From Apostichopus parvimensis (taxonomy: Eukaryota > Echinodermata > Holothuroidea > Aspidochirotida > Stichopodidae): DNA of 33,469 bases. The notes beneath the pieces were generated by a model. That model saw nothing but the letters and a program-made list of their open reading frames with translations. It searched no databases and was not told where the DNA came from. Each line of letters starts with the position of its first letter. The first letter of the stretch is position 1. This document shows positions 9,486-20,581 of the stretch, piece by piece. Position numbers and translations under genes: made by a program. The DNA lies in contig KN882959.1 of assembly GCA_000934455.1 (NCBI GenBank), positions 112,458 through 145,926 on the forward strand, given 5' to 3'.

Positions 9486-10971
9486 ACTTCTCATACACAG
9501 GCTCTCTAGTGGATAAGCAGTTTGCTAATAGTTTTATTTTATTTTGATAACATGGTAATTAGCTTTTTGCACCAGCACATATCTCGTTGCTTGAATAGTG
9601 ATAAAACAAGAATGATTTTATTTTATTTGAAAACCTGTGACCTAACATCATTGTCATACAGGAAAATATAAATTAAAAAAAACCCTGAATAATTCTCTAA
9701 TCGGATTTTCCCGTTGTCGACATATACTTAGAAAGTTAAAATATAATTTGGTTTCGTTACACGAAGAAGTGAAGAAGAAAACAAATTCGAGTCACAAATA
9801 CACGAGAGGTGGCCAAACATCTTATTGATGATTCTTCGGGTGTTTCCTCATCGACACAAAAGTTGCTTATGTTTTTCTTAAGAACAAGAAAAATGTATTC
9901 ATCGTGTTTACAAGGTTTTCATACTTTAATCTCGTTTAAACTTAAATAGCCTTTGAACTTCACAGAAGAAAATAATGTTCTTGTACCCAATAATATGGAT
10001 CCAAACACCAAGTTTATTCAATTTCTGGCGTTTACGAGCAAGTAACAAATACCCCCCCCCCACCCCCAAACAAAAGAAAAGAAAAAGCAAACCTCGGAAT
10101 TAACATAAAAAAATACAATATTGGATATCCTCCGATGTTATTACTGCACAACAAGTACCTTGCCGAGATCAATTAGACTTTTATTGTCATAGAATGAAAC
10201 AAAGGTCAACACTGTGAAAGTGAATGAACGTATTTAAGGATTTATTTTTTCATTGCATTAAATGCTTTCACAAGAATGTTCAGATTCTCACTTGTGGTAG
10301 GCTGTGTCAGCTTCTTTGTCAAACAATTACATTTTGAATGTGTAAAAAAATGGCGTGATTTAAGACAAATCGTGCAGAGGAGCAACAGTGTATCTTTTGT
10401 ACATAATGCTGCAGCGAAGACGAAGTGATGACACATTTCAAAAACCAGGAGACACGACACAAACGTGTGGGATTCCTAAGATGAATTGCTACCGTGGGAT
10501 AGAGTTCAGTTACTTGCCAAAGATACCCAACGCAGGAAAGTCTCCAAAATAGCATACTGGTTTCATACAGTTTTAACTACATACGTTGTGAGTACTGGCA
10601 CAAACGTATCGGCAATTAGGACGAATACATGTTCTGGTACAGCATAAATAGGTTTCCAAAAATAAATCAACCATGTATACATGCATTATCCCGAATGCCA
10701 TGAACTGCACACAGATTGGTAAGCCACGGACATTCATTCATTTATCCGTGCTCCAATTTGAAGATCCATCCAAAGTTCTTGCTAAATGCCTGTCCTTGCC
10801 CATGTCAAACTGAACAATACTGCTGGCTTTGTACAGAAGATCAGCACCATAATATTTTCCTACACTTAAAGGGATTGACAGCATTAGTGTTTTAATGACA
10901 AACGTAACCCCATTGATTAATTGATGATTTAAGGGCACAGTGTAATTGTAGGATATCTTTTGAAGACTCAC
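9486..10971. other. Intron, no gene recognised
   Basis: Contains a C9 run near 10051 and two overlapping minus-strand ORFs at 10242-10555 in different frames with Cys-containing but unrecognised peptides. A minus-strand ORF runs from the Ig3 exon through its donor into the intron and is not coding past 10972. Confidence 0.45.
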
Positions 10972-11229
10972 CTGTGTCGCATTCATGAACCTTCACATCT
11001 GACTTTTCACCAGGACCAATGTCATTGGTAGCACTACAAGAGAATTCAGTTGAGGTTCCATAGGCAACACTTTCAGTGAACTTGTTGATAGTTCCATTAT
11101 TTATAAGACTGCTTCCGTTGAAGTATGAATATTGAGTTATATCTGCAGGTACAGCATCACATTCGCAAGTTAATGTGACCTCCATACAGTCTTTCCCTTC
11201 CTGTACAACCAAGCTACACATAGGTGCAT
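10972..11229 (-). CDS. Exon: Ig-like domain 3 (C2/I type)
   Basis: A 258-nt phase 1-1 exon (acceptor TTTATCTTTGTAG, donor ACAG/GTGAGT). It encodes one Ig-fold domain: the first core Cys in EVTLTCECDAVP, the second in TEFSCSATNDIGPGE, and a final strand SDVKVHECDT. The usual core Trp is replaced by an aromatic YSYF. Sequons NGS and NGT are present. Spliced to Ig2 it forms NLNVRYAPMC, the classic boundary between consecutive Ig domains, so the two exons belong to one transcript. Likely role: the membrane-proximal part of a ligand-binding ectodomain. The ligand is unknown. Confidence 0.88.
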
Positions 11230-12560
11230 CTACAAAGATAAAATATAAGTACTTTTACATTACAAAGTTAGTATAAAGGTAAGCACCAGGTGCCTGTGTA
11301 CATTATACTTCATTACTAACATATTATAATTATAATACTTCATCTCACATCACTTATTAAGGTTACAGAACTACAATGAACTTGTGCCTATGTCCCCCAA
11401 CAATAGCTCAATTACTTTAAATTATTCAGGATTTCTTTCCCTTGTTTTAACATAATTCGCATACATAAGTTATTTCAATTCAATTCAACTTAATTTCAAC
11501 CAACAATGTTCAAAGCATTTAGAGTGACGTGTTCAGACAAGCGACTTAAAACATGATAAATGGTTGAGGAGAAATAACAAAGGAAGCTTCTTAAAGCTTG
11601 TGGGGTGTGAATGCCCTTTAACAGAGAAATATATAACACATTCTCATGACTGGAAAAGAACAATACGTTTAAAACTAATAAAAGGACAAAATAATAAACA
11701 GAAAGAAAGAGGCAACGCATGGCTAGAGAACAATATCGAAATGTAAATTAAAAATAATCAGAAATCAAGTAGGATTTTAATTTAGCTTAGTAGGGAAGAA
11801 GAATTTTAGGTTAAGGCGTTGTATTTTTTAAAAGTCGGTCTTGAATGGTCGAGATATGACTTGCCATCGATTGCACGGAAGATTCGTTTTTTTTTAACTT
11901 CACTTATATGTGACTTCATTGTAAATTTCTCTGGGGAGTCAAATAGTTCTAGCACATGTAAAGATTGATGAATGCCGATTATTGATTGTTTTGTGTGTTC
12001 CTGCTTAGAGTCGCTTGAAGATCACCTATGTCATTATATTGTGCAAACTAGAGAGTGGGTGTGCTAGAAAGCTGGGTTTTGAACCCTTCCGAAAAAGAAT
12101 TTCCATTCTGTAAATGCTTAGTAAGGCTATTTTGTTGCTATGGTCAAACCATTTTTGTAAACTCTACATGATATTTCTATTAATTGTTCTGAGGTATATG
12201 ATACAACTGACTGAGCGTTGGTATTATTTAGACACCACGAAGGAAAATATGACAATCCAGAGACAAAAATCCCAGGTTACTTTGTCATCATGCTTTCTTA
12301 AACATAAAAGTATCAATAGGTTCACATCGTGAGAAAAACATAGAATATCCATTGATACACATTTGCAAGTTCATTTATTTTCCCGTTGTTATATTTACTT
12401 CTGTTTTGATCCAGTTACACACAAGTGCATAAAAAAAAACAGAAAGCCAACAGTAGTGAATTATTGCCAAGTGTTACACAAGTTAGAACATTGAATGTAA
12501 CACTGCACACAAGATCATTCAAGTGTTCATCTCAAAGGACCATTGATCCCTAAGATACCA
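11230..12560. other. Intron between Ig2 and Ig3, left part
   Basis: AT-rich. A minus-strand ORF at 11496-11720 starts with a signal-peptide-like run (MRCLFLSVYYFVLLLVLNVL), but it comes from pyrimidine-rich intron and has no supported splice to an Ig exon. Confidence 0.45.
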
Positions 12561-12578
12561 TAAACATTCAGAAATTCA

Positions 12579-12634
12579 CCTGGTGAATCTGCACAACTAA
12601 CTATGAATTCCATGCAAGCTTTCCTGTTGGCATT
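12579..12634 (-). pseudogene. Possible relic of an Ig3-type exon start
   Basis: The minus strand reads KACMEFIVSCADSP, like KDCMEVTLTCECDA at the start of the Ig3 exon, and the DNA aligns with gaps around ACAGGAA, ATGGA and TTA. It ends at a potential donor (CCAG/GTGAAT). The rest of the Ig domain is missing. It may be chance. Confidence 0.25.
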
Positions 12635-12654
12635 ATATATCTATTTGATTTTCA

Positions 12655-13060
12655 GATGTCCGACCTCTAGTGATCTTAAATGACCTTTCATCGTCATAAA
12701 ACACATGACAAGTATGAATTCATCCTAACTCTACTTAAAGTTGTAACGTTTAAAAGTTTTTCAGACTTTGACATTACTGACCTTTACCCTTTATAGAAAA
12801 CAAAAGTCTTTTGGACTCTGTAGGATGGAGAGATAAACATGGCAAACACAGAGTTCACAACAATTTAACTTTTGAAGTTATCAAGGGTACCATGTCTTTT
12901 AACTTTGCCCTAGCTGGTCACCTCAAAGGACTTTTGACCTCCATAAAAACTAGGGTTCCAGTACTCAGGGGATCGGCATTGCATGTAAGAGGTTCACCCA
13001 TACTTTGCTTTGAAGTTACAGTGTTAAATGGGATGTTACATGTAACATAGATCAAAACAT
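12655..13060. repeat. Degenerate interspersed repeat (GACCTTTNNCC / AGAAAACAA type)
   Basis: Recurrent phrases (TGACCTTTCATCG, TGACCTTTACCC, TATAGAAAACAAAAG, TTTTGACCTCCATAAAAAC) spaced through the segment also occur in modified form near 14.5 kb. This looks like old copies of a dispersed repeat. Family not identified. Confidence 0.4.
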
Positions 13061-14380
13061 TCAAGGAATTTTCAGTGTAATAAATAATAGATTCAAAATT
13101 AAATATAAATGTATAGTTTCAAATGTCTTTTTTCTACCCTAAAACTTTATAGATTTTACTGCGGGACTCACAAGTTCAGGGTGACATCCATAGTTTTCGA
13201 ATGACAACGTTACATTAGTCATGCAGAGACTAGCAAAATTTCAACTTGGAATAAGAGATGAAATTCCGATGAGGTGCTGTGCAGAAAGGGGTAAGGAAAT
13301 TTTGAAATGGCAAGAGAAGCCATTAGGCTAGAGATAGAAAACAGTTCAGATTATATACAGCAGTATAACAGACATAAACTGTGCTTAAATTAACTTTGTT
13401 CAGTGCAAATAATATACAAGATTCATCTGGATTCTAACGATAGAGTTCAATAAGTCGCCACATGTCTATCACAATCGATTCGGTCAAAGCTATTTGCTTT
13501 CAATAATATTTCAATATTATTCATAATATATTTACGGATGATTTTTGAAATAAATAGTCAGTCAATCATAAATGTCATTGCAGGGAATGAAAATTATGGG
13601 CAAAGGCATGCCAAGTTCCCTTCTATTTTAGGAATGCCTTTTTTGATAACGATCAAGTTAATAGACCTACTATTTTTCTAGATTCTTTTTATCATTGTTT
13701 TATCGTTATTCTATGTGTAAAATAATATTTGAAAACTGTAAAACAGGTTTTTTATTAGGCTAACAGAGGTACTACATTTTAGATATATTGTCTTCCTAGT
13801 GTGTGAAGGGAGGGGGTGGGGAAATTTTGTTTTCATTTGAAGTTTTCATTTGAAAACTAGATCGTCAAAGAGATTTGTGATTCCTTGCCACACTTGCAAA
13901 ACAATTTCTACACTTTTTATGAAGGGTTTGGTTTCTTCCATTTTTTCTAATGGTAGAATCTAGAAACCAACATTTAAGAAAACAGTTTCTTAACACATTA
14001 CTGCTCACTAGGAGGAGAACGTTTTTTTTTTAAGGAGTGACAGTAGCAGCTCTCTGGTTTAATCAGCAGTCTAGTTAATTCATAACAATTAACTTAGGGG
14101 GTGTTCATTCAGAGTGGCACTTCATTGTCATCGGACCTATTAAATTGATAACCACATTTGATGTCAGTTCTGGACTGAGTACTTGAATATATTTTGGGAT
14201 CACAGTAGGTGTAATCAATGTGGTTGAACCTGAAGGGAATCACTGTTGCAATATTAAACTCCATGTACCTACGTTTTGATGCAAACAAAATCGTAGAAGT
14301 TTTTAGTCAATTTAATCAGGTTAAAAGTTTAAACCTGATTATATTTACTGAACATTGTGCTAACACACAATTGAACCAAA
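13061..14380. other. Intron, nothing recognised
   Basis: AT-rich. It includes the short palindrome AATAATATTTCAATATTATT near 13502 and a 10-bp hairpin at 14313-14341. No coding signal. Confidence 0.5.
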
Positions 14381-14720
14381 GCACAGCCCAGCTGTTATTA
14401 TTTGGGGCTCTTGCACTCTTTAAGATGGATCCATATAACACATATGAAATGCAGCAGTTTTTATTTTCCTTTGTTTTTCGCCTTTCATACTTTGACTTCT
14501 ACAGAAAAGAAAACAAAGGCAAATCTTGTTAAATACTCAATCAGGTAGAGCCACAATTCAAATTTGAAGTCCATCTACTGTAAGCTTTACTTTTTGAGCT
14601 AACACATTTACAAAGTTTTCAAACTATGACCAAATTGGACCTCTGCAGAAAACAAGAAGGGCTTGTACTCAATATGGCACATGCACATACCAAATATGAA
14701 ATATGAAAACATTGGCTGTC
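14381..14720. repeat. Degenerate interspersed repeat, second locus
   Basis: Two related units in a row: CTTTGACTTCTACAGAAAAG and ACCAAATTGGACCTCTGCAG, each followed by GAAAACAA-like and TACTCAATNNGG phrases. They resemble the segment at 12655-13060. A 104-residue ORF upstream (14218-14532, plus) overlaps it and has no domain. Confidence 0.45.
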
Positions 14721-14897
14721 AAGTATGGAATTGATGAAAAGTTTTAGTTTTAATTTCAAACACCGATAACAAACTAATCATGTCAATGTTCGCTGGTAAC
14801 AATAATGCAGGCTGAAAAGGGGAACAAAAATAGATTCCTATATTTGTCTTTCAAAATGGAAACATTTCTAATTAAAAAAGGAGAAATTTCTACTTAC

Positions 14898-15218
14898 ACC
14901 GAACATTAAGATTTACTGTATCTGTGATGAGTTGGTCATTGATTTCATCTTGCATCACATATCCAGTAAGCTGACAGGTGATAGTACTGTCACCTTTCTT
15001 TGCAGTATATGTAGATGTTATGCTGTAGTCCGTAAAGTTACCATTAGGTGTAATGATAAGAGGAGTTTTCTCTACAAGTGAAGGATCCCACACCAAGCTT
15101 AAGTCACTCACAGATCGAGCTCCAGTAGCAGAACAGGTTAGATCATACGGCGTTCCAACAATGACATCCAGTACATCTACATCTTGTGATCCATTCTTGA
15201 TTCCTGGCTTAGCAAGCA
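14898..15218 (-). CDS. Exon: Ig-like domain 2
   Basis: A 321-nt phase 1-1 exon (acceptor TTATTTTCTTCAG, donor CGGT/GTAAGT). It encodes a complete Ig domain: A strand LAKPGIKNGSQDV, B-strand Cys in YDLTCSATGA, core Trp in LSLVWDPS, F-strand Cys in DSTITCQLTGY, ending TVNLNVR. Sequons NGS and NFT are present. The upstream junction reads VVVEVLAKPGI, as expected between Ig domains. The first half of this exon and its 5' intron flank are duplicated about 2.2 kb away at 17343-17587. The shared A-strand region is the only part where the two copies differ strongly. Confidence 0.9.
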
Positions 15219-15367
15219 CTGAAGAAAATAACACAGAAATCAAATATTATGAGTTTTGAAGTAACATCAGCTTGTCCTGCTTACTACAGCTAAATCTTTG
15301 TGTGAGGGGTTGAATAGGGGGCAAGGGGTACAATCTAAGGGCTTGTCTAATTCTTCTCCAATTGAAG
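15116..15367. repeat. Parent copy of Ig2-exon segmental duplication
   Basis: Covers the first third of the Ig2 exon (to CGAGCTCC) plus its acceptor and about 150 bp of upstream intron (to CTTCTCCANNTGAA). It is repeated at 17343-17587 in the same orientation. Confidence 0.9.
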
Positions 15368-15383
15368 GGCAGTTACATAAAGT

Positions 15384-15771
15384 CGGACGTACATTTCGGA
15401 CAGTTTGTTGATCCATATACCAATGGCTATAATTAGGAGATTACTTTTTCATTTGGGTTTTATGGAACATCTGCTTTTGTACTATTCTTCTATGGAGTTT
15501 CAATCTTTGTCCCCCCAAATAAACTACAAAAATACTTAAAAAAACCTCCCTGTGACGGACGTACCCAGAGAAAGTAACTTTTCAGATTGTGTTTTGCTTT
15601 TGCAAATTTCTGTGAATAGGAATGGGATATACTTAAAAACAACTTTGTGATCAAAAAGACTCTTAACTACACATATCAGTAACTAGACGTTGAAACCTTT
15701 TTCACTTCCCTGCAATATGTTTAAAATTTCTTTGTGACGGACGTACATTTTTTTGTGACGGACGTACATTT
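15384..15771. repeat. Scattered GTGACGGACGTAC motif
   Basis: Four copies of a CGGACGTAC-centred motif in 390 bp: 15384 (CGGACGTACATTT), 15551 (TGTGACGGACGTAC), and two identical 20-mers TTTGTGACGGACGTACATTT at 15731-15750 and 15752-15771. A minus-strand ORF (15683-15889) reads MYVRHK twice because of it. Confidence 0.8.
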
Positions 15772-16485
15772 GTGCAATTATATAGTAAATCAAGATTGTT
15801 AGGAATGCAGGATTCTGTGTCCGAGACGCAAGAAATGTCCAGGGGACGCTACTGTAAGTGTCATAAGCGGCTGCATTTACGGGACGCAAGTATTTTCTGC
15901 GGCAAAATCAGTGCACTAAACTTAAGGAAAAAATAGTTTGCCACTTTATTGTTTCAATGAAGCTGTTGAATTGCAGGTACATATACTTTCAATGAAGGCT
16001 CTTCAGTCTTTTGTTCTTCTTTTTTTCTTTGGGCGTGTGTGCATGTGTGTGTGTTTGTACTTTTCTTATTTTTACTAACTTTACGTATGACGATATTTTT
16101 AACCATTTATTAAAACTGCTAAATTTTGTTCCTAATGATAAGTGACATCAGTAGGATGTAATGACAGATACTAGTGGCAATGTGGTGGTTGATAATATCA
16201 AGAGTTTGTTGGTTGCAATTAAACATGCTTTAGCATTTCTCAGTGCTATGCTTTTGTGTGACTTTGTGTGTGTGTGCTTTCAATGAAATTGAAACGTAGT
16301 AATGTAGTGTGATGTTGTTTCTGTATTGACAAAATACATAGAATATTATAAGCTAGCATTGAATATCAATGTGCCTTCCTTTCAGAAAGTAAACGGAGCC
16401 TCTGTGTTCGATGTTGACCGCTAATGATGGATGCTATCAACACAACCATTGAAGGAGAGGTAGATAAAAAAGATAAAAGAAAGTA

Positions 16486-17240
16486 AATTTGTTGGGATCA
16501 TAGTGGATGAGAGCACATATCTCTCAATGAACTAGAAAAAAAAAACAGTCTTTGCACGAATTGTTTTAAGAGGCATCCCGGAAGTTGTTTATGTTGACTG
16601 TGTGGACATAGAGGATGGCCGGGCTGAAACAATTGTTAAAGTTTTGGAGAAGTTATGAGAACAGAAGTGCATAAAACTATCAAAGATTGTGTCATTAAGC
16701 AGTGATGTCATGACAGGCTGTCAGAATGGTGTTGCAGCGATATTTTAGCGGCTGTAAAACTTTGGGCTTATCCATGTCCAATGTGTAGCGCATCGAGTTG
16801 CACTTGCCGCAGGAGACGCCTCAATTGACGGGCAGTAAGCATCTTTGAGGACTACCAGACGGTGGTACGACAGGTGTATAGGCTTTTTTTTCAAACTCTC
16901 CGGTTTGCTACAACTCATTGCGAATGCTTCAAGACGTTGGGAAAAGTGAAAGTACCGGTAAAGGTTGCCAATACAAGATATGTGCTTTAAAAGAACGTGC
17001 AACTGTCCGGTGGTTGTCTTGCATCAAGCAGTGGAGGCACTGCATTCTTGTTATCCCGCTGTTTATTTGGCTATGGAACAGAGAAGCAGAGAAAAATCAG
17101 AATTCTGAGGAGAAAGGACTGGCCTACAAAGTAAAGAATGTTGGCTACGTTCTTGTTACAACATTCCTGCTGGATGTCCTACCGACCCCCACCAAGTTGA
17201 GCAAACATTTCAGGGAGACGTGGTCGACTCAGGCTACTAC
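16486..17240 (+). pseudogene. hAT-like (ZNF862/ZBED-type) transposase relic
   Basis: Broken reading frames on the plus strand carry pieces in the right order for a hAT-type transposase-derived protein. KFVGIIVDESTYLSMN comes first (16486), then VVYVDCVDIEDGRAETIVKV, LSSDVMTGCQNGVAA, HVQCVAHRVALAAGDA, RATVRWLSC and FLLDVLPTPTKLSKHF. These fit the catalytic-domain pattern (VDEST, SD..VMTG, HC.aHR, RWLS, LLDVL). Several stops and at least two frameshifts separate them, so it is dead. No terminal inverted repeats or 8-bp target duplication were found. It lies between the two Ig2 copies, so it may have inserted after that duplication. The family name is my recognition, not a search result. Confidence 0.7.
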
Positions 17241-17342
17241 GGTGACTGCCTAACAGCAGAACATCAAATTCATAGTGTTGAAACTTTACCACATTGAAGT
17301 TTCATCCATTATTTTTTGAGCTACATAATGCATACAAAAGGC

Positions 17343-17587
17343 CGAGCTCCAGCAGCAGAACAGGTTAGATCATATGGATGTTCCAACAATGACATCCAGT
17401 ACATCTACATCTTGTGTTTCATACTGGACAGTTGGCTTAGCAAGCACTGAAGAAACTAACACAGAAAGCAGATATAATGAGTCGTGTGCTCTAACTACAG
17501 CTGTATTTACAACTAAGTGTATTTGTGAGGTTCAAACGAGGCGAGGAGTTCACCCTAAGGGCTTGTCTAATGCTTCTCCACCTGAAT
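17343..17587 (-). pseudogene. Duplicated, frame-broken Ig2 exon start
   Basis: Second copy of 15116-15367. On the minus strand it keeps the acceptor (TTTCTTCAG at the same place) and reads LAKPTVQYETQDVDVLDVIV. One extra base then shifts frame and gives TGA at 17370-17372, before the first Ig cysteine. The rest of the domain and the donor are absent. Flanks are almost identical to the parent, but six residues (GIKNGS in the parent) are all replaced. Confidence 0.85.
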
Positions 17588-17599
17588 ATAAGATATCAA

Positions 17600-18278
17600 C
17601 CTACAGAACCGTTTTTCGCTGATTGACGATGGAGGTGACAGGGTCATCCCATCAGCCTTCCCTTTGTGCAGGCCACCGCTTTAAGTACACATCAGTGGAG
17701 TGAATGAGTTACTTTCAGGTTAGAAGCTATATATTAATATGGAAGAAGTTGATTATTTCTTGACACAATTTCATGTTTATACAATCCTTTTAACTTAATA
17801 TTGGGTTTGCAGAGTTAAGAAGCTATAGGTTGTAGATCAGAGATGTGATAGAACTCTCCATGGAATTATCAAAATGTCCTTACATCACAACTGTGCTCCA
17901 ATGTGTTTTTCATTGAAGTGTTACATCACCTATCTACAGAAACTGGAAGCACAAAATAAAAAAATAAATAAATAAAAAATAGTATCTTGCATGTAGATGT
18001 TTCACATTTCAATTCAAGGATAAATCAACAGAGTTTAAAACAGGAAAGTAAAATTTTGAAGATTATCTGCCATAATGACATCGAATAATACTGTATGCAA
18101 TCCATTTCCTGAAGTAGTGGTTGATTTTACCAAGGCACGGCACGACATTGCTTTGGCGGGTGGCAGGAGGGTGGAGGTTTAGCATTTCTTTCCCATTATT
18201 GACGAAGTTTGAATGAGTGATTTATTTACATTTTTTTTCCTTCAAAATGGGGGAGTTCTACAATTTTATTCAAGTCAA
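17600..18278. other. Intron, nothing recognised
   Basis: AT-rich, with a short A-rich (AAATA)n-like run near 17960. Ends at the assembly gap. Confidence 0.5.
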
Positions 18279-18689
18279 NNNNNNNNNNNNNNNNNNNNNN
18301 NNNNNNNNNNNNNNNNNNNNNNNNNNNNNNNNNNNNNNNNNNNNNNNNNNNNNNNNNNNNNNNNNNNNNNNNNNNNNNNNNNNNNNNNNNNNNNNNNNNN
18401 NNNNNNNNNNNNNNNNNNNNNNNNNNNNNNNNNNNNNNNNNNNNNNNNNNNNNNNNNNNNNNNNNNNNNNNNNNNNNNNNNNNNNNNNNNNNNNNNNNNN
18501 NNNNNNNNNNNNNNNNNNNNNNNNNNNNNNNNNNNNNNNNNNNNNNNNNNNNNNNNNNNNNNNNNNNNNNNNNNNNNNNNNNNNNNNNNNNNNNNNNNNN
18601 NNNNNNNNNNNNNNNNNNNNNNNNNNNNNNNNNNNNNNNNNNNNNNNNNNNNNNNNNNNNNNNNNNNNNNNNNNNNNNNNNNNNNNNNN
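18279..18689. other. Assembly gap (411 N)
   Basis: Run of N. ORFs that cross it are artefacts. It lies inside the intron between Ig1 and Ig2, so a further exon could be hidden here. Confidence 1.
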
Positions 18690-20366
18690 TGGTGTTTCCT
18701 ATTTTACATTACTGTTAAAATGATAATGCATTGAGAATAAACTGTCATTTCTTGATATCAAACTGGACTGAGCCGTTGCAGCACTCATAAAAGAGATGCT
18801 CATAGATGTTGCTTCATATCAGATTAAGGAATTGTAGTCAAAAGAATACCATTGGTATTTCTGGTTGGCATGTTTCACTTCAAAAGCAAGGGTATTATCT
18901 AAAATATGGATATGTGTTTTTAGTTTTTATGTAAGAGTTTTAAGACCTAATATGTCATAAGTTCAAGGATCGAAAGGCATATGTCATAAAAAAAAAACAT
19001 TTTGGTAATCATACGTATACTAAAATGTCAAATATGACGAAACCTTCAACATGTTGTGGAATAAATATTATGTTGCCAAATGAAACTTTATGATGTTGGA
19101 TATCAGACTCTAGTTTACAACTCATTTTATAAAGTAAAAGACCACATGTCACGTGATCAAAGGAGGAATAATGTCATGAATGTCTGAATTATTGCATAAA
19201 GGTGTGTCGCAAGCTCCTAAACCGCAATCGTACTTGTCCAACACTTATCCAAAATGTTGAAACAATGGAGAGAGGGTATTATTGTATGTTCTTTTGTCGG
19301 AGGAGAAAGAAATCAATGAGAACTTCTTTGCGTTTTTGTGATTCTAAGGGATCAATACTTGATATGTGGATACATCTTTAGTGATAGGAAAGCCATTTGG
19401 TTATATAAACCGCCCAAAGGTTGTTTAAAGTCAATAAAAGCCTGCTACATACATATGATAGTATTATGATACATCTTCGAAGTTTTTGTACAACATTACA
19501 ACAAACCGAGACAGTGCAGTTCATAAGGCTCAATGTTTCAATGGTATAATGTCGCAAGCAATGTTAAGCTCTTAGTCAGAATGTGGAATTACTTTCGTGA
19601 GTAGATGGGTCTAGATATCAGCAATTGAAAACTTTGTAAAGACGATCACTTAAAAATCATGATAAAATTCATACTTGATATGTATATACATGTATACCTA
19701 TCATGTTGTTTTTCATGGAGGGAAAGATTATTTGTAATCATAAAGGTGGTGAGATTTTTGGCACCTCTATGGTATTGTTATTCTGACATTTTTGTGTGTG
19801 CTAAAAACAAACATTCATTATACTCTCATTGTTTGCAGTATTGTCACATTAAATCCTATATAACTGCCGAAATGTGTATAACCACTTCGGCAGTTACTTT
19901 CTTTGTAGCGAAATCTTCTTAACCAAAATATCAAACAAATGTGAACAATGGATTAAGATGCACCTGTTAAGCTGTTACTGTCTGCCGGCGCAATAGTTTT
20001 CAAACTCCCTACAACAATTATTTAAACATAATTACAGGAAATATGAAGGACAATGAAACATTTAAGGAGGTTCAAAATAACTACAACTTTTCAAAAAAAA
20101 CAGTATATATTTCAATGACAGGATCTGTGCAATGATTCCAAGTCACTAGTCTGCACCATCAAAGAACCACAGAACAATCAAAATTGACCACTATTTGCAC
20201 CAAACTTATAGCAAAATAAGCAGAATAAACTTTTCCTGTAGATTGTCTGAAATAGTTTCAAAGTAGTTAAATGATTGCATGAGTTTGAATAATCTCAAAT
20301 GAGACAGAGTTTGCCCTTCCCAAGGTACACACATTCACAGTGACATCATTGTGTAATGGGGCAATA
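18690..20366. other. Intron, nothing recognised apart from a hairpin
   Basis: AT-rich with no coding signal. An 11-bp perfect inverted repeat lies at 19861-19896. Confidence 0.5.
19861..19896. repeat. 11-bp perfect hairpin
   Basis: TAACTGCCGAA at 19861-19871 and its exact reverse complement TTCGGCAGTTA at 19886-19896, separated by 14 bases. Nothing beside it suggests a terminator or microRNA; the stem is too short for a microRNA precursor. Confidence 0.85.
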
Positions 20367-20490
20367 ACATTATTGTACTCTTCGACATAAGTGCTGCATT
20401 CAACACAATATATCGCAATATCCTCTTTCTCCCAGAGACTGTGCGGTGTCCATGGTGTAACAATGTACCGTGAAAGCTTGGATTGACACC
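20367..20490 (+). pseudogene. Non-LTR reverse transcriptase relic
   Basis: The plus strand reads NIIVLFDISAAFNTIYRNIL, which is RT motif A of CR1/L2/Jockey-type elements (LDLSAAFDTVDH). After a frame change, CGVHGV and VKAWID fit the following GI-G-ALKWI segment. Nothing else of the element is recognised. It is not from the 28.6-31.1 kb element, which still has its own motif A. Confidence 0.6.
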
Positions 20491-20545
20491 ATACTTGATA
20501 TGTGGATCCACTATATGGAGTATGAGATCTTTATATACATAAAAG

Positions 20546-20581
20546 TTTTTTTTTTTTTTTTTTTTTTGGGGGGGGGGGGGG
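20546..20581. repeat. T22-G14 homopolymer junction
   Basis: Twenty-two T followed directly by fourteen G. It could be a real homopurine/homopyrimidine tract or an assembly artefact. It lies about 55 bp after the RT relic. Confidence 0.9.

Noticed and set aside
11496-11720. Signal-peptide-like ORF on the minus strand
   Set aside because: The hydrophobic run comes from T-rich intron; no donor in the right phase joins it to the Ig3 exon.
18213-18734. Two long plus-strand ORFs
   Set aside because: They run through the N gap.
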